Shown here piece by piece: positions 12,140-22,981 of a stretch of 64,000 nt of DNA. Within the stretch, counting starts at the first letter, position 1, and each line of letters starts with the position of its first letter. This DNA comes from Sabellastarte sp. h YS-2021 (taxonomy: Eukaryota > Annelida > Polychaeta > Sabellida > Sabellidae), in NCBI GenBank assembly GCA_964017235.1, contig OZ024929.1:157837609-157901608 (forward strand), given 5' to 3'. Both the position numbers and the translations under genes were made by a program. The notes under the pieces are model-generated. The model was not told the origin of the DNA, did not search any database, and worked only from the letters and a program-made list of their open reading frames with translations.

Positions 12140-12203
12140 AGTCCTGAAAAGGACTGTTTGTTAGTCCTGAAAAGGACGGTTATAGTTAGTCCTGAAAAGG
12201 ACT
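12140..12203. repeat. Three copies of the hairpin AGTCCT-GAAA-AGGACT
   Basis: The 16-base palindrome AGTCCTGAAAAGGACT occurs at 12140-12155, 12163-12178 (last base G) and 12188-12203, spaced 23-25 bp apart, just beyond the transposase stop. On the plus strand each folds into a 6-bp stem with a GAAA loop. It may affect transcript ends of the convergent genes; function unproven. Confidence 0.8.
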
Positions 12204-12220
12204 GTTTACTGCAACAGGAC

Positions 12221-13516
12221 TTATATTCTGCCATCTTGCCAGGCCACTGCTCCCTCATTATTGAAGTAGTCCTTCAGGTAATCCCTCTGTCTTTTGGCCT
12301 CTCTAGCAGGGTTTCTGTCTTGGCCACCACCAGCAGCACCACCAATCAATCCACAATCACCAGGCACATCATCATCTTCATCCTCCCCAGGCTGCTGACC
12401 AGCAGGTTGACCTTGATACTGGGTTCTGAGTATGTTGTGCAGAACCACACAGGTCATGACCACTTCTCTAACTGTTTCTAGGGGTAGTTCAATGGTGGTT
12501 CTCATCACTCTGAATCTTGAAACCAGGATGCCAAAAGCATTCTCCACAACTCTCCTGCCCCTTGATATTCTATAGTTGGCAATCCTTTCCTCTCTTGTTA
12601 ACAGCCTTCTGCCATAGGGTTTCATGAGCCAGGTCTTCAGGGCAAAAGCATCGTCTGCCAGAATGAAGTAGGGGACATCTCTACCACCCTGGGTTATAGG
12701 AGCTGGGTCAGGGAAGCCTATCCTGCCATCTTCAATCCTCCTCTTCAGCTGAGAGGCATTAAATATCTGGGCATCTGAGCAAGATCCAGATGTACCCACA
12801 TCCACCCATCTGAACTTGTACTGTCCATCTACCAGGGCCAACATGACAATGGAAAAGAACCCCTTGTAGTTGTGGTAGAGGGCTCCAGAGTTCTTGGGTT
12901 TCTTCAGGGCCACATGCTTCCCATCCAGGGCTCCCAGGGCATGTGGAACATTCCACCTGATCCTGAATTCCCTTTCCAGTTCTTTCCACTCATCTGGAGT
13001 AGTAGGACATTTGAGGTACTCTCTGGGGAACTCATCCTGGATGGCCCTGCAGACCTCTGGTAGAAACTTGGAAATGGTGGATCTGCCAACCCTGAACTGA
13101 CAGGATAATGATGTGTATGACTCTCCAGTGGCCAGATATCTGATTGTGAGGGCTAACTTCTCCCCAACACTGATTGGAGCTCTGTAGTTGGTGGCCTGCC
13201 TGGCTAGACGTGGTTCCAGTCTGGTCTTTATCATTTCAAAGAATTCTGGGGTCATCCTCATGTAGTTGGTGAATCCTGGAATGTCTGTGGCATACAGATC
13301 AGCCATAATGTTGGGGTAGGCCCCCCTCTCCTCTCTCTGCAGTAGCCATGGCCTGACCCACATGTTGTGCCTTCTTCTAGGTCTCTGTATGGGTGCTGGT
13401 GGTGGTGGTTGCTGTGCTTGACGTAAAAAATGGAAATACATGATTATTTGTAACTGAATAAAAACCAAAAAAGCCCTAAGTTGTTGTTGAATCTGTCTTC
13501 CATTAAAAGGTGGCAT
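12221..13516 (-). CDS. PIF/Harbinger DDE transposase (HARBI1-like), intact
   Basis: Nuclease that cuts and joins Harbinger ends. The 431-codon frame is uninterrupted and starts at ATG 13516. The N-terminus is hydrophobic and then Pro/Arg-rich. A helix-turn-helix-like part follows (ESYTSLSCQFRVGRSTISKF). The DDE nuclease comes next: GALDGKHVALKKP supplies the first Asp, YFILADDAFALKTWLMKPY the second, and RRVVENAFGILVSRF the Glu. The length is normal for an animal Harbinger transposase. The C-terminus is acidic (GEDEDDDVP). With TIRs and TAA duplication intact, this is a potentially functional enzyme. Confidence 0.95.
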   Translation of the reverse strand: MPPFNGRQIQQQLRAFLVFIQLQIIMYFHFLRQAQQPPPPAPIQRPRRRHNMWVRPWLLQREERGAYPNIMADLYATDIPGFTNYMRMTPEFFEMIKTRLEPRLARQATNYRAPISVGEKLALTIRYLATGESYTSLSCQFRVGRSTISKFLPEVCRAIQDEFPREYLKCPTTPDEWKELEREFRIRWNVPHALGALDGKHVALKKPKNSGALYHNYKGFFSIVMLALVDGQYKFRWVDVGTSGSCSDAQIFNASQLKRRIEDGRIGFPDPAPITQGGRDVPYFILADDAFALKTWLMKPYGRRLLTREERIANYRISRGRRVVENAFGILVSRFRVMRTTIELPLETVREVVMTCVVLHNILRTQYQGQPAGQQPGEDEDDDVPGDCGLIGGAAGGGQDRNPAREAKRQRDYLKDYFNNEGAVAWQDGRI

Positions 13517-13558
13517 CCTGCTGTGTTCCTAGAAAAGCAATGGTGATTAGATCGCGGA

Positions 13559-13573
13559 TTTTATATATATATA
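13559..13573 (-). promoter_or_regulatory. TATA-like element of the Harbinger transposase
   Basis: A TATATATATATAA run on the minus strand about 45 bp before the transposase ATG (13516), next to the right subterminal repeats. The position suits a short-leader promoter; a simple TA repeat cannot be excluded. Confidence 0.5.
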
Positions 13574-13614
13574 CCCAGAAAATTCAGCAACTTTGCAAAA
13601 CAAGAATCGGTGAT

Positions 13615-13950
13615 CCTGGTCTGGGGAAGACTGAGGAGGCTTGAGGACGCCGGGACTTAATCGGGAGTTAGTCGGGGCTTAGTCCCAGGAGGCCTGAGGC
13701 GTCCTGGGACCCAGTCGGTATGTGTACAACAGGATCGTGGTTGAAACCGACCAGAAAACTGGCTTACTCAGTTCTTAGTCCCAGACCAGTCGGGGACTGT
13801 CTGGAGCCCCCTGAGGCGTCCTGAGGCTGCCTGAGGCCGATCTGTACTTAATCCCAGACTTCAATACCGACTCAGTATTCCCGCCCATTTTTGTTTTTTT
13901 TTCCACCGACTGTCCACGATTAAGGGTCCCAGACAGGATCAGGACTTAAT
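13615..13950. repeat. Right subterminal repeats of the Harbinger
   Basis: Multiple GGGACTTAATCG, CTTAGTCCCAGA and CCTGAGGCGTCCTGGGAC motifs mirror those at 9130-9610. They lie between the transposase promoter and the right TIR. Confidence 0.75.
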
Positions 13951-14179
13951 CTTTTGGTGGAACAGGGGCATAAGTGGGTTCAGTCATACCTCAGCTTGAG
14001 GAAATAGCAGATCAAAATAGATGGACATCTTTCAGATGCTTTTCAACTCCCTTATTGGGTTCCCGAGGTCTCAGTCCTGGGCCCACTCCTTTTTACCCTA
14101 TAAACAACTCCTTGGTTTGTTTATATATAAATTCAATGTTATTCATCACTTATATGCAGATGATACACAAATTTACTTG

Positions 14180-14305
14180 TTTATTTTATTTATTTATTTG
14201 GGGTTTTACGTCGCTTTCAACACTGTACAGGTCATATCACGACGGGTAGTTGGAAGGGCAGAGGAAACCAGTACATATAGTTCGCTAGGGTTCTGTACTG
14301 TAAAC
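14180..14305 (-). mobile_element. SINE 3' portion (minus)
   Basis: On the minus strand it ends GTAAAACCCCAAATAAATAAAT, preceded by a segment with TGTTGAAAGCGACG. The same 3' domain (ATGACC, TGTTGAA, ATAAAACCC) ends the SINEs at 14449-14682, 25549-25720 and 61296-61460. It is inserted in the LINE just after the YADDTQIY codons. The tRNA-like head is missing. Confidence 0.6.
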
Positions 14306-14448
14306 TGCCGATAAACTTGATTTTAGTACCACTGAATTGGCAAATTGTCTTGAGGCCATCCAGGCATGGCTGGGAAATAAACTGTAATTAAATCCTTATA
14401 AGATGGAATTCATAGTGATTGTTGATGATCAAATCAGAAGCTCCATGA

Positions 14449-14682
14449 GGGAGCTCGGTGGTGTAGCAGTTAGAGTGCTTGCCTTCAAATTCTGAGGTTG
14501 CCAGTTCGAATCTCAGTCCAGGCACTTCATGTTGGAAAGTTGGTAGTCACTTGCCGATGCCTGGTGGTTTACAATGCAGAATCTTGACCAACAAGCATTC
14601 ACTGGTTTCTCCACCCGTAAACTATGCATCACAATATGACCCTGACTGTTGAACACAATGTAAACAAAAATAAATCGAAATG
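14449..14682 (+). mobile_element. tRNA-derived SINE, complete, with 13-bp target duplication
   Basis: The head has a pol III A box (TGGTGTAGCAGTTAGAGTGC) and B box (AGTTCGAATCTC). The tail contains AATATGACCCTGACTGTTGA and an A-rich end. It is flanked by AGAAGCTCCATGA (14436-14448) and AGAAGCCCCATGA (14683-14695), a 13-bp duplication with one mismatch. It lies in LINE copy D. This is not a functional tRNA gene, as no acceptor stem closes around it. Confidence 0.88.
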
Positions 14683-15055
14683 AGAAGCCCCATGAAATTA
14701 TCATTCCATATAAGTTTTCTTGGTGATATCATTGATATCATCGGTCAAAAACCTAGGTCTTATCCTGGATGCTGACAATTCAATGCAGACACGTGGCTAA
14801 TCTATTTTGCAGATGTTAATACCATATCCGGGGACTACGAAGGGTCTGCAGGTATATAAATCATGAAAGAGCTGTGAAGGTGACAAATGGCTTGGTAAGC
14901 AGTCGCCTGGATTACTGTAATTCACTGCTTTATCAAACAAAAAAGGTATATATTGTCAGACTACAAAGACTTCAAAAGGCCGCATGTAGTACTGTGTGCA
15001 AACTAAATAAATTTGGAAATTTTATTTTAAATGTAGCTTTTATAAGCTACAGTAC

Positions 15056-15290
15056 CTACCTATTGTAACAATATGCTTTACCAGTGGTTGACCATGGGAA
15101 GCTTCCAACCGGAGTAAAGTTGAAAACTGTTACCCGTGAAATTCAGATAGATGGGGCTATGCGGAACAGTGATCACGGGGAATGCTGGTGATATAATACC
15201 GGTGCAGGTAAACACGCACCTGCTGGCTTGGCCACGTGACCTAGGGAATCTATCCGATTGCTCGCATGAGCTCTTCCTCCTTTTTGTTGG
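15056..15290. repeat. DIRS copy A inverted terminal repeat (3' side)
   Basis: From TATTGTAACAATATGCT to the CTCTTCC..TTGTTGG stretch it is the reverse complement of 22982-23216, with point differences and small indels. Both include GAGCTC..ATGCGAGCAATC-type sequence. Confidence 0.85.
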
Positions 15291-15364
15291 AACCAAACCC
15301 CCTTGCCCAGTGTAAGTCTGGAACAAACAGGGAGGACCAGGGAGGGCCTGTATTATTGTTAGTA

Positions 15365-15460
15365 GGTTTTGTAGCTTATAAAAGCCACAGTTAAAATAAA
15401 ATTTCCAATTTTATTGCACTGCAATAGTCCTACCTATTGTAACAATATGCTGAATCCCAG
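15365..15460. repeat. DIRS internal complementary region
   Basis: TGTAGCTTATAAAAGC (15370 region) is complementary to the outer left end (AGCTTTTATAAGCTAC, 15036-15051). The adjoining TTTTATTGCACTGCAATAGT through ACAATATGCTG reproduces, reversed, the outer right end (23195-23233). This is the template arrangement used to complete both termini through a circular intermediate in DIRS elements. Confidence 0.8.
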
Positions 15461-15600
15461 CATTCTGGATGGCTGGGAAGACTGTACACTGGCTAAAAAA
15501 TTCATCATCTGGCAAAGGCAGCAACCATCACAGGCGAGCATCTGGAGACCAGGGTGAAGGAGGAAGCCCCCAATGAGGTTATCAGGAAGAAAACATCAGG

Positions 15601-16936
15601 GGCCGGATTCACTAAACCTCCTATATTTTTAAGGTCCCTTGATTAAAGGAAGGTGAAAAATCTCTTTGGTAAGTTGACCTTTAAAATACTATTCACTAAA
15701 CCTCCTTTATGGTTTCCTTACCAAAGGACACCTTAAATAAAGGATCCTTTATTAAAGGAGTGCATCCAGTCATCTGATTGGTTAAAAAAGTTTGTTGATA
15801 AAGGCTGCTTTATCTTTTCCTTACTTTTGTATTTTCTTCTTTCCATGTTTATTATTAGTATAAGATTATTGTTATGATGTGTTTTCTATTGCCGTTTAAG
15901 ATAACATTTTATATTCTAAGAAATAAATATCTAACTTTTAAAGATTTTTGTATTGCATACCACATTTTATTATACACCGTAGGCAAATACTATTTGACCC
16001 AAACAGAGAGACATACGTAGGGGGAAATATTTTATTTATATATCATTAGAAAGGTTGTATTATAGCACTTCTGCTCGAGTTTGTTAAATTAAAATTCATG
16101 CAGAAATGACTGAAATATTGCAGGTTAAAGATTGCAGTTTTTATATTCAATCAATCAATCAATCAGTTGTCCAGGTGCTTAATCTCCGTATCAACGGATT
16201 CTAAGGCACACCATCCAATCCGTAAGGCATAAATCATGAGACATTAGACATGTTCCGAGTCGTTGCCAGGGAGGCGGTCCCTGGTGTCCATGCTTTTTCA
16301 CATCTTCTCATTAAATATTCATATGATTTAACCCATAAATCGTACAAAATGGTGGATAATAAAAGTAAAACATCCCTCATCAGACATACACGGAAAAAAT
16401 CTATATCACTCATGAAGATAAACAATATAATAGTCATTCGGGAAGTTTTCCTATTGTGGTAATAGCCACTTTTCACGCAGATATTGTGACACACGTCAAA
16501 TACATTTTCATTGGGTTTGACGACATATTAACTGAATATCCCAAAAATTTCAAAGAAAGACATATGGAGATATAAATGATGTAGTATGGACAAAAAAGGT
16601 GCAAATGCCATAACATTTCACCAATTACCTCAATTTTTACTTAAAAAGTCAAACCATCAAAACTCCCCTTTATCATAAAGGTAGTCACACACTTACCTTG
16701 AAAATTAAGGGAAAAAAACCAAGGATTTCCTCAGTAAAGGAAGGTTAGTGAATATCAAAATTCAAGATTCCCTTGAAAGTTAAGGACTTCCTAGATTTTT
16801 AAACTTGGAAAGAAAGTTAGGCTCCTTTTTGAGGGAAGTTTAATGAATACAAAAACAAAGGAAGGGACAAGAAATAAAGGAAATCCTTCCTTTTTAAGGG
16901 TTCCTTGGAATAAAGGAGGTTTAGTGAATATGGGCC
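15601..16936. mobile_element. 1.3-kb MITE with ATTCACTAAACCTCCT inverted ends
   Basis: Left end GGCCGGATTCACTAAACCTC, right end (reversed) GGCCCATATTCACTAAACCT. Many internal copies of AAGGAAGG/CCTTTATTAAAGG-like sequence lie near both ends (15640-15760 and 16670-16930). It is flanked by a direct CAGG (15597-15600 and 16937-16940). It lies in the DIRS 3' region and contains a LINE 3' fragment. No ORF is supported. Confidence 0.75.
16149..16280 (-). mobile_element. LINE copy-C-family 3' end fragment (~130 bp)
   Basis: Reads base for base as 49503-49633, the 3' UTR and (AATC)n tail of the LINE at 49.5-51.6 kb. It is a severely 5'-truncated insertion within the MITE. Confidence 0.85.
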
Positions 16937-17424
16937 CAGGGACTGAGGGGAATTCTCCAGCTCTTCTGAGGTTGAGGTGTGTCACCAAGGGGGAGAGAGG
17001 CACCGTCTTGGTTCTCACTGCCAGCGCAGGCACTCCATGCAGAAAAAATATCTAAAGCACAAAGTACGATGAAATGTGATGTCAGGGAACATTGATACGA
17101 CATAAGAAAATTCTTAAGAAAGTAAGGTTAAGGATACAGAAAAAGTAAGACTTAAATTACATTCTCAAGAAAATTGGAAAAAGAAAAAACTCCTGGTAAC
17201 TATATAAGAGGCAGGTATTTTATGGAAAACAGCAGGTAAATAAATGAGTAAAATAAATATAAAATAAACTCAAGTTACCTTAAATGGGGTGAAGACCCCG
17301 CTCTATGGTGTCAGAGGATTCTCACACTCCCCTTCTAGGTGTTTCCCGGCATTGTGCCCCCCTTTTTTCTCCCCTGGAACTTGGTCGGAAGGAGGCATCA
17401 CCTGCTGTGCTGCAATGAAGGCAC

Positions 17425-18390
17425 CTAAGTGGAAGTGCCGTCTGATTGGTCTTGTCCTGCAAGATCTCTGAGGTAGAATCTGGTAAAGGTGTTGTATGAT
17501 TTCCAATGGCTGGCTTGCAAAATTTGATCCATGGAAATTCCCCCATAAAAGGCCTTGGAAGCCGCAAAAGCTCTAACGTCATGGACCATTACCCCTATAA
17601 GGTCCATGTCGGCATTGTCTACCTTGGTGTAGCAAAATTTTATAGTGTTTTTAATCCAAGACGAGATAGTAAAACACTGAATGTTCTTAGAGTGGCCCAA
17701 TTTGTAAGAGATAAACAATAACTGTCTACCCCCTCTGGAGTCCTTGGTTTGGTCCAGATAACACTGAAGGGCCCTGACAGGACAAAGTAGGATATCTGTG
17801 TCCTGAGAGCCTTGACCACACTTCAAGGCTGGTATAACCACTGGTGAGATAGATTGCGGTCCTTCCTTTGCTAATTGTTTTTTTTTGCAATGAAGGAGAG
17901 AGAGGGGGATAGTTGGATCTGATCCCAGTCGCCCAGGCATAAAAGTCCATCTAGGGTCCAGGGATGAATCCCACTATGCCTCTTCCCAGAGGCTAAGGCT
18001 AGTAAGAAGACTGTCTTCCATGTTAGGAATTTGAGATCTGCTTCCTCTTGTGGTTCAAAAGGAGGCTGGGTGAGTCTCTGTAAAACAAGGGACAGATTCC
18101 ACTTAGGAATGGACCTGAAACTCTTAGTTTATCCCTGTGAAAACTTGCTATTATCTGGCAATCTCTGTGTTTGTAGTAATGTTTTTTCTGCTATTGCCAA
18201 GGGTATCTGCGATGGCTGTTCTGTAACCTTCAATAGTAGAAGGGCATCTATTTAAGTCATTGAACAGATACCAGAAGATGTTGCAGATGTCCACTATAGA
18301 GGGATTCCTGAAGTCCACCTGTTTTTCTGAGCACCAACGTTGGAAAATGGTCCACTTGGATGTGTAGATGGATCTTGTTGAGAGTCTCTG
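17425..18390 (-). pseudogene. DIRS tyrosine recombinase, frameshifted
   Basis: Integrase of the DIRS element. The N-terminal SAM-like domain (IYTSKWTIFQRW, STIEGYRTAIADTLG) is near 18390-18175. The catalytic domain is in another frame, 17940-17425. It shows the H-x-x-R box (HDVRAFAASKAF), a downstream His (ASHWKS) and the nucleophilic Tyr region (TFTRFYLRDL). A frame change between 18150 and 17940 breaks the gene. No DDE integrase is present, which agrees with the absence of a target duplication. Confidence 0.87.
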
Positions 18391-19302
18391 AGGAGCAGCA
18401 ATTTTTTCTGCCACTTCTGCACTGAAACCATGTTCTTGGAGTGCTGAACTCCAAGATACCAGACATGGAGGTTGAGGGATGTTGGATTGGCATGGTAATG
18501 GTTGTTCAGTGGCTGTTTTAGCAGAGTGTGTATGGGTGGTAGTTGTCTTGGAATGTCCAGAGACATCTCCACTAGATCCCAAAACCATGGTTTTGTCGGC
18601 CACCCTGGGGCAATCAGAATTATCCTGCACATTTGAGATTGGAGTTTTTGTACAACCTTGGGCAGCAGGGTGGTGGGAGGAAACGCGTAAGCAACCAGGT
18701 TTTCCCATGGAATGTTGAGGGCATCTACTGCCCAAGCCTGAGGATGCAGAATTGGAGAGACATAGGTAGGAAGTTTCTTGTTCAGCCTGGTTGTGAACAG
18801 GTCCACTTGGGGACTCTCCCAAAGTTTCGAAATTTGTTTGAAAATCTGTGGAGAAAGGGACCACTCTGTTGATTGGATCTGATTCCTCCTTGAGAGGCCA
18901 TCCGCTATCACATTGAGTTAGCCCGGTACATGTCTTGCTCTGAGTGTGACTTTTGTTTTGGTGACACCAAGTGAGGATTCTCCACATTAGAGCACAGAGT
19001 TCTGCTGACCTTGTGCCGCCCTGTTTGTTGATATAGGCCACCACTGAGGTGTTGTCTGAGGCGATAAGGACTTGATTGTTCCTGCAATCTGTCTTGAAGA
19101 ATTGCAGAGCCAGAAGAACCGCTTTCATTTCTAATAGGTTGAGGTGAAGGTGCTTTTCTGAAAGAGACCAGAGCACTCCTGTAGAATTTTGACCTGTTGA
19201 ATTTTGGAGATATTCTCCTTGTAGCACATTTTGAGGGTCTAACCACCATTCCCTATGTCGTATCATCTTCTGATTCCAGGGGATCGGCGTGTCCAGAGGC
19301 AT
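18391..19302 (-). pseudogene. DIRS RNase H domain region, frameshifted
   Basis: RNase H signatures: VLIASDNTSVVAYINKQGG (catalytic Asp strand) and IADGLSRR, in two overlapping frames. Then DIRS-typical sequence follows (VDLFTTRLNKKLPTYVSP, DALNIPWENLVAYAFPP, PWFWDLVEMS). A frame change near 18900 separates the two halves. It lies between RT and recombinase, as in other DIRS pol genes. Confidence 0.85.
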
Positions 19303-19311
19303 CAGATATTT

Positions 19312-20414
19312 CTAATGAGTTTTGAGATGCCATTGAAAAGGTCTCATATGCATCCGGCCTAGTTTTACAGTCTTCTCTGTTGATGCAAGCAATCCAATGG
19401 TGGACATAAGAGTCCTTGCACTGATAACACACTTCATGGAGAGGCGATGGAACATCTCCTGAAGTTTTGTCCACCTGTCTTGCGTGGGCTTCACAAGAGC
19501 CAAATCCAGTAAAAAATGGTAACCCAGGAAGTCGAACCTCTGCGATGCTTTGAGTTCTGACTTCTTGAAGTTTACTATAAAGCCCAAATCCTTCACCAGC
19601 TTTAGTAGTTTTTGTGTCTGATCCATGCATTCCTGTTCTGAGGGGGCACGGATCAACCAGTTGTCCAGGTATTGGTGGAGTCTGATTCCTGATTGCAAAG
19701 CTATCAGTTTTACTTCCTTGATTATACTGGTGAAAATGAGGGGGCTGTTGCTAGCCCAAAAGGTAGGCTGGTGAACTGGTAAGTGACGCCTTTGAAATGA
19801 AACCTGAGGTACTTCTGAGACTGGGTGTGAATAGGTAGGTGTAGGTAGGTGTCGGTGAGATCTATAGATGTGACCCATTCCCCTTTCCTGAGGGAGGTGC
19901 GTATGGACTCTGGGGTCTTCATCTTGAACTTTGGGATGGCCAGGAATTTGTTTAGTGAGCTTAAGTCTATGACTGGCCTCCAGCGGTTGCAAAAATCTGA
20001 CGGCTGTAAAATCTTAGACTGTCTGGGGTGTGAATGACTTCGACTGCACCTTTCTGCAGCAGGTCTTGAATAGAAGTCCATAAGGCATTTTGTTTGTCGA
20101 AGCCTGGGTAACTGCTGACTATGCAGGGTACCCTGGATAGGTTGGAGCGTTCCCTGAAGGGCAACTTGTATCCGTCTCTTATGAGCCCTATAATCAACCG
20201 GTGGGACCCCTGCTTTTCCCACTCTGGAAGGAATTGCCTCAGTCTGCCCCCCACTGGCAGGTTTTTCACTTTTTCTAGAATATATACATTTTTGAACTGA
20301 ACTTGTTTGGATATATCCTGGGACTGTACACACAGAGTTTTCTCCCCCCTTTTCCCTCCTCCGGTGGGGGCTGTACACACGGAGTCTTTTCCCCCTCCGG
20401 TGGGAACTGTACAC
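19312..20414 (-). pseudogene. DIRS reverse transcriptase, mutated YLDNW
   Basis: RT blocks in order: VIDLSSLNKFLAIPKFKM, WVTSIDLTDTYLHLPI, YQFTSLPFGLATAPSF, then in the next frame SGIRLHQYLDNW, VNFKKSEL and FDFLGYHF. The catalytic Y-L-D-D box is YLDNW here (19657-19671): the second Asp codon is AAC, one base from GAC, which should abolish activity. A frame change near 19720 splits the gene. Confidence 0.88.
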
Positions 20415-20480
20415 ACAGAGTCTTTACCCTCTCCAGCAGGGTTAACACACTCAGAGTCTGCTCCCCCTCTGGAGGGGCTA
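20330..20480 (-). repeat. ~45-48-bp tandem repeats in the DIRS gag/pol junction
   Basis: Three to four degenerate copies containing GTACACACAGAGTCT and CCCTCCGGTGGG. Translated on the minus strand they give PPEGEKTPCVQ-like peptides, a low-complexity spacer between gag and RT. Confidence 0.65.
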
Positions 20481-20566
20481 CAGGGAAAACACAGTGTAAG
20501 GGATCTGAAAGCATTGTCAGTTCCAATCCAGGGTTTTGTGAAGGTAGCACTTGGTATTGAGTGTCA

Positions 20567-22848
20567 TTAAGGAGGTTGCTGCTGCTTGTTACCACCTGTG
20601 CTGCCTCCGCGGCTGCGACATCTGCGACCACCACATCCTCCTCTACAACCACCTTGGGGTGGAGGCTGAAAGAAGGGTTGTTGCACCATATATTGAGGCG
20701 CCGGCATGGGTTGATAATAAACCCCTTGTGGAGCTTGTTGACGTCCATTCCTACCCTTCTTGTTTTTCTTATATGGGTGGAAACATTGCTCCTTTTTAGA
20801 TCCAGGCTTCACTCCTAGTCCTATCAAATGCTGCTCATATTCCTGCATGAGACTCCTCTCAAACAGGTCACCACCTGAGACTGGGGCAGAGTGGAGATTG
20901 CGTACCCTAAAAGCATCCAGGTTGGGGTGAGCATGGCGTAGATAGGCATCACGCCTGAGAAGCACCAGGTTTGTGAGTGTGGAGAGGAAGTTGGATACCA
21001 AGTCTGCGTAGGCCTTGGACATACTCCTACTTATATCCAGCATAAACTGCATCTGGGCAGATTCCTGTTGAGTTATAGAGAAGAGCTGCAACATGATCTG
21101 CTCTCTGGTGGGCCCGTCCGTAGTTACACAGAACTGGTCAAACAACTTTTCTCTCTGGTCCCTTGAGAGACGAAGATTATTGAGGCATGACTCGCTGGCC
21201 ATCCCGAAGGTGGAGAGGAAGTTAACAATACTTATGTTCTCCCGAGTCATGTATTCCAGCTTGACTAGATCCTTCTGTTGGACTGAAGCTGGGGGTCCAC
21301 TCCTGTAACTAGGCTTTGCAATGTTTGAAAAGGCCTGGGGAACCACCTGTGGTGTCTGTGAAAATTTATTGTCCACTACACTGTACCAGCTTCCCTTGTG
21401 TGGCGGAATGCCTGGGAATTTGCCTATCTCCAGAGTATTTGATGTGCTTGGTTTGACTGAGTCCTCCTGGGCAGTCTGAAGACGAGATAGGTCAGGTGCC
21501 ATCGGAAGCTTGATAGATAGGGGTCTATCCAACTTTTCCTGTTGCAGGAAAAGGGGATCATGTCCCAGTGCTGAGCCCAGCTTGTAGTCCTCTTCTGCTG
21601 CTGGGTCAGGGATGGACAAGAACTCCCTAACCTTTTAGACAAATTCCCTGAAGGGAGGTTAGGGGTGCTGCCTGTGCTCCAACTTCTGTAGTATCTTCCA
21701 GTTTTGAAGTGGAAGAGAAGGAGGAAGTTGAAGCATCAGTCCCATATTCCTCTTGTTCCAGGGCCTGAAGAGATGAGAGCCTTGGAGCAGAGACAGCCGT
21801 TGGCACAGAGGATGGCTGTCTAGAGGGGGTGGAAACCACTGCTTGAATGGACTGCTGTGTGATAGCTGAGGAGCCCTTAACCTTTGAGAGACCCTTCTTT
21901 ACCTCAGGAGGGGCAGGTTGAAATGGAGCTGAGTCCATAGGTTCCTCTGATTTTGGCAGGTGGTATAGCAGACACCGGTGTGATTGACACAATATGAGGT
22001 GGTGGTGTTGAAGATGTAGCTGCTGGAGGTTGAGTTTGTGCAGGGGCCAAACAGTTAAACATCTGCTCCATGGACTGTTGAAGGAATGCCTGCAGTCCTG
22101 TTTGTAACTGAGCAGAGAGATCCTTAATTTGTTGCTGGTTTTTCTACTGCAGAGTGTTCATCATCTCAAAATTCTGCTGCTCCAGCTGGCTCCTAATGAG
22201 TTGTGTCCTAGGAGTCTGTGGGATCTTTGTTGTTGAGACAGCCCTCTGTGGTTGTGGGAATGACAAAGCAGCCATTCTTTCCGTGACTGATTGTCTACCA
22301 GGAGTTACGTGTGGTGCATATCCTGGAGGAGGAATGTCCTGTTAGACTGTCTGAGACATGGGGTGCGGCACCCTGAAAAGGGCTGAAGAGTAAGTCGTAG
22401 GCTGATGAACTGCACCCATAGTAAAAGAAGTTACCGGGACATTCTGCGCGGATAGTGGAGCCGTTAGGCTAGTGAGAGGACTGATGCTAGTGAGAGGTGC
22501 ACTGGTACCAGTGTCTTCCAGTTTTAAATCCAAGAGAGTGTCATCCACCCGTGGGAAATCTTCACAGGTCATCACCAGTTCTTCTGTCTCCGGCTCCTCA
22601 AACGAGTCACCCTGCGAGCTGGTTTTATGCCTGTGAGCGGACCTCTTGGCAAAATTTTCTCTGAGGTGGGACCACTGCTCCTCTGTCAGTGTAGCACACA
22701 CTGAATACTGTGTGGTGTCATCTCCTTGGGCACAGGGGTCCTGTCCCTTGCACTTGGATCTACAGCCAAAGCAGGAGCTATGACTATCAAACTGGGGCAT
22801 AAAATGTCCACACTTGCCCCTTTTCTGGTAAGGAGGTGTCTTAACCAT
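20567..22848 (-). pseudogene. DIRS gag, broken
   Basis: ATG at 22848. The N-terminus is Cys/His-rich (KCGHFMPQF, CFGCRSKCKGQDPC, CATLTEEQW), like other DIRS gags and comparable with the gag at 63109. The frame stops at TAA 22342-22344; other pieces lie at 21992-21627 and 21619-20567. The last piece contains YMTRENISIVNFLSTFGMAS, LQLFSITQQESAQMQFMLD and a basic, Gln/Pro-rich end. Several stops and frameshifts make it non-functional. Confidence 0.82.
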
Positions 22849-22981
22849 GTTACCAAAATTATCTATAAACTGTTATGAAACAATTTAGTCAAAATTTAAC
22901 TGTCTACCCACAGTTATATAGCTGTAATAATTCACTAAAGTGAGAGTCACAAGCAAGCCAACTTTACAAGATGGCTTCCAA

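Larger units (their letters stand above)
9072..13970. mobile_element. PIF/Harbinger DNA transposon, 4.9 kb
   Basis: Ends are inverted repeats: left TGTGGGTGTTCCACCACACG, right (reversed) TGCCCCTGTTCCACCAAAAG. It is flanked by the 3-bp duplication TAA (9069-9071 and 13971-13973), the TWA duplication typical of Harbingers. Removing the element and one TAA restores the LINE frame across the junction. It carries two convergent genes, a MADF/SANT-type DNA-binding protein (plus) and the DDE transposase (minus), as Harbingers do, with GC-rich subterminal repeats at both ends. Confidence 0.93.

Noticed and set aside
12872..13100. Plus-strand frames opposite the Harbinger transposase
   Set aside because: Antisense shadows of a long intact gene.
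14449..14540. tRNA gene
   Set aside because: A and B boxes are present but there is no closing acceptor stem, and the unit has a SINE body, tail and target duplication.
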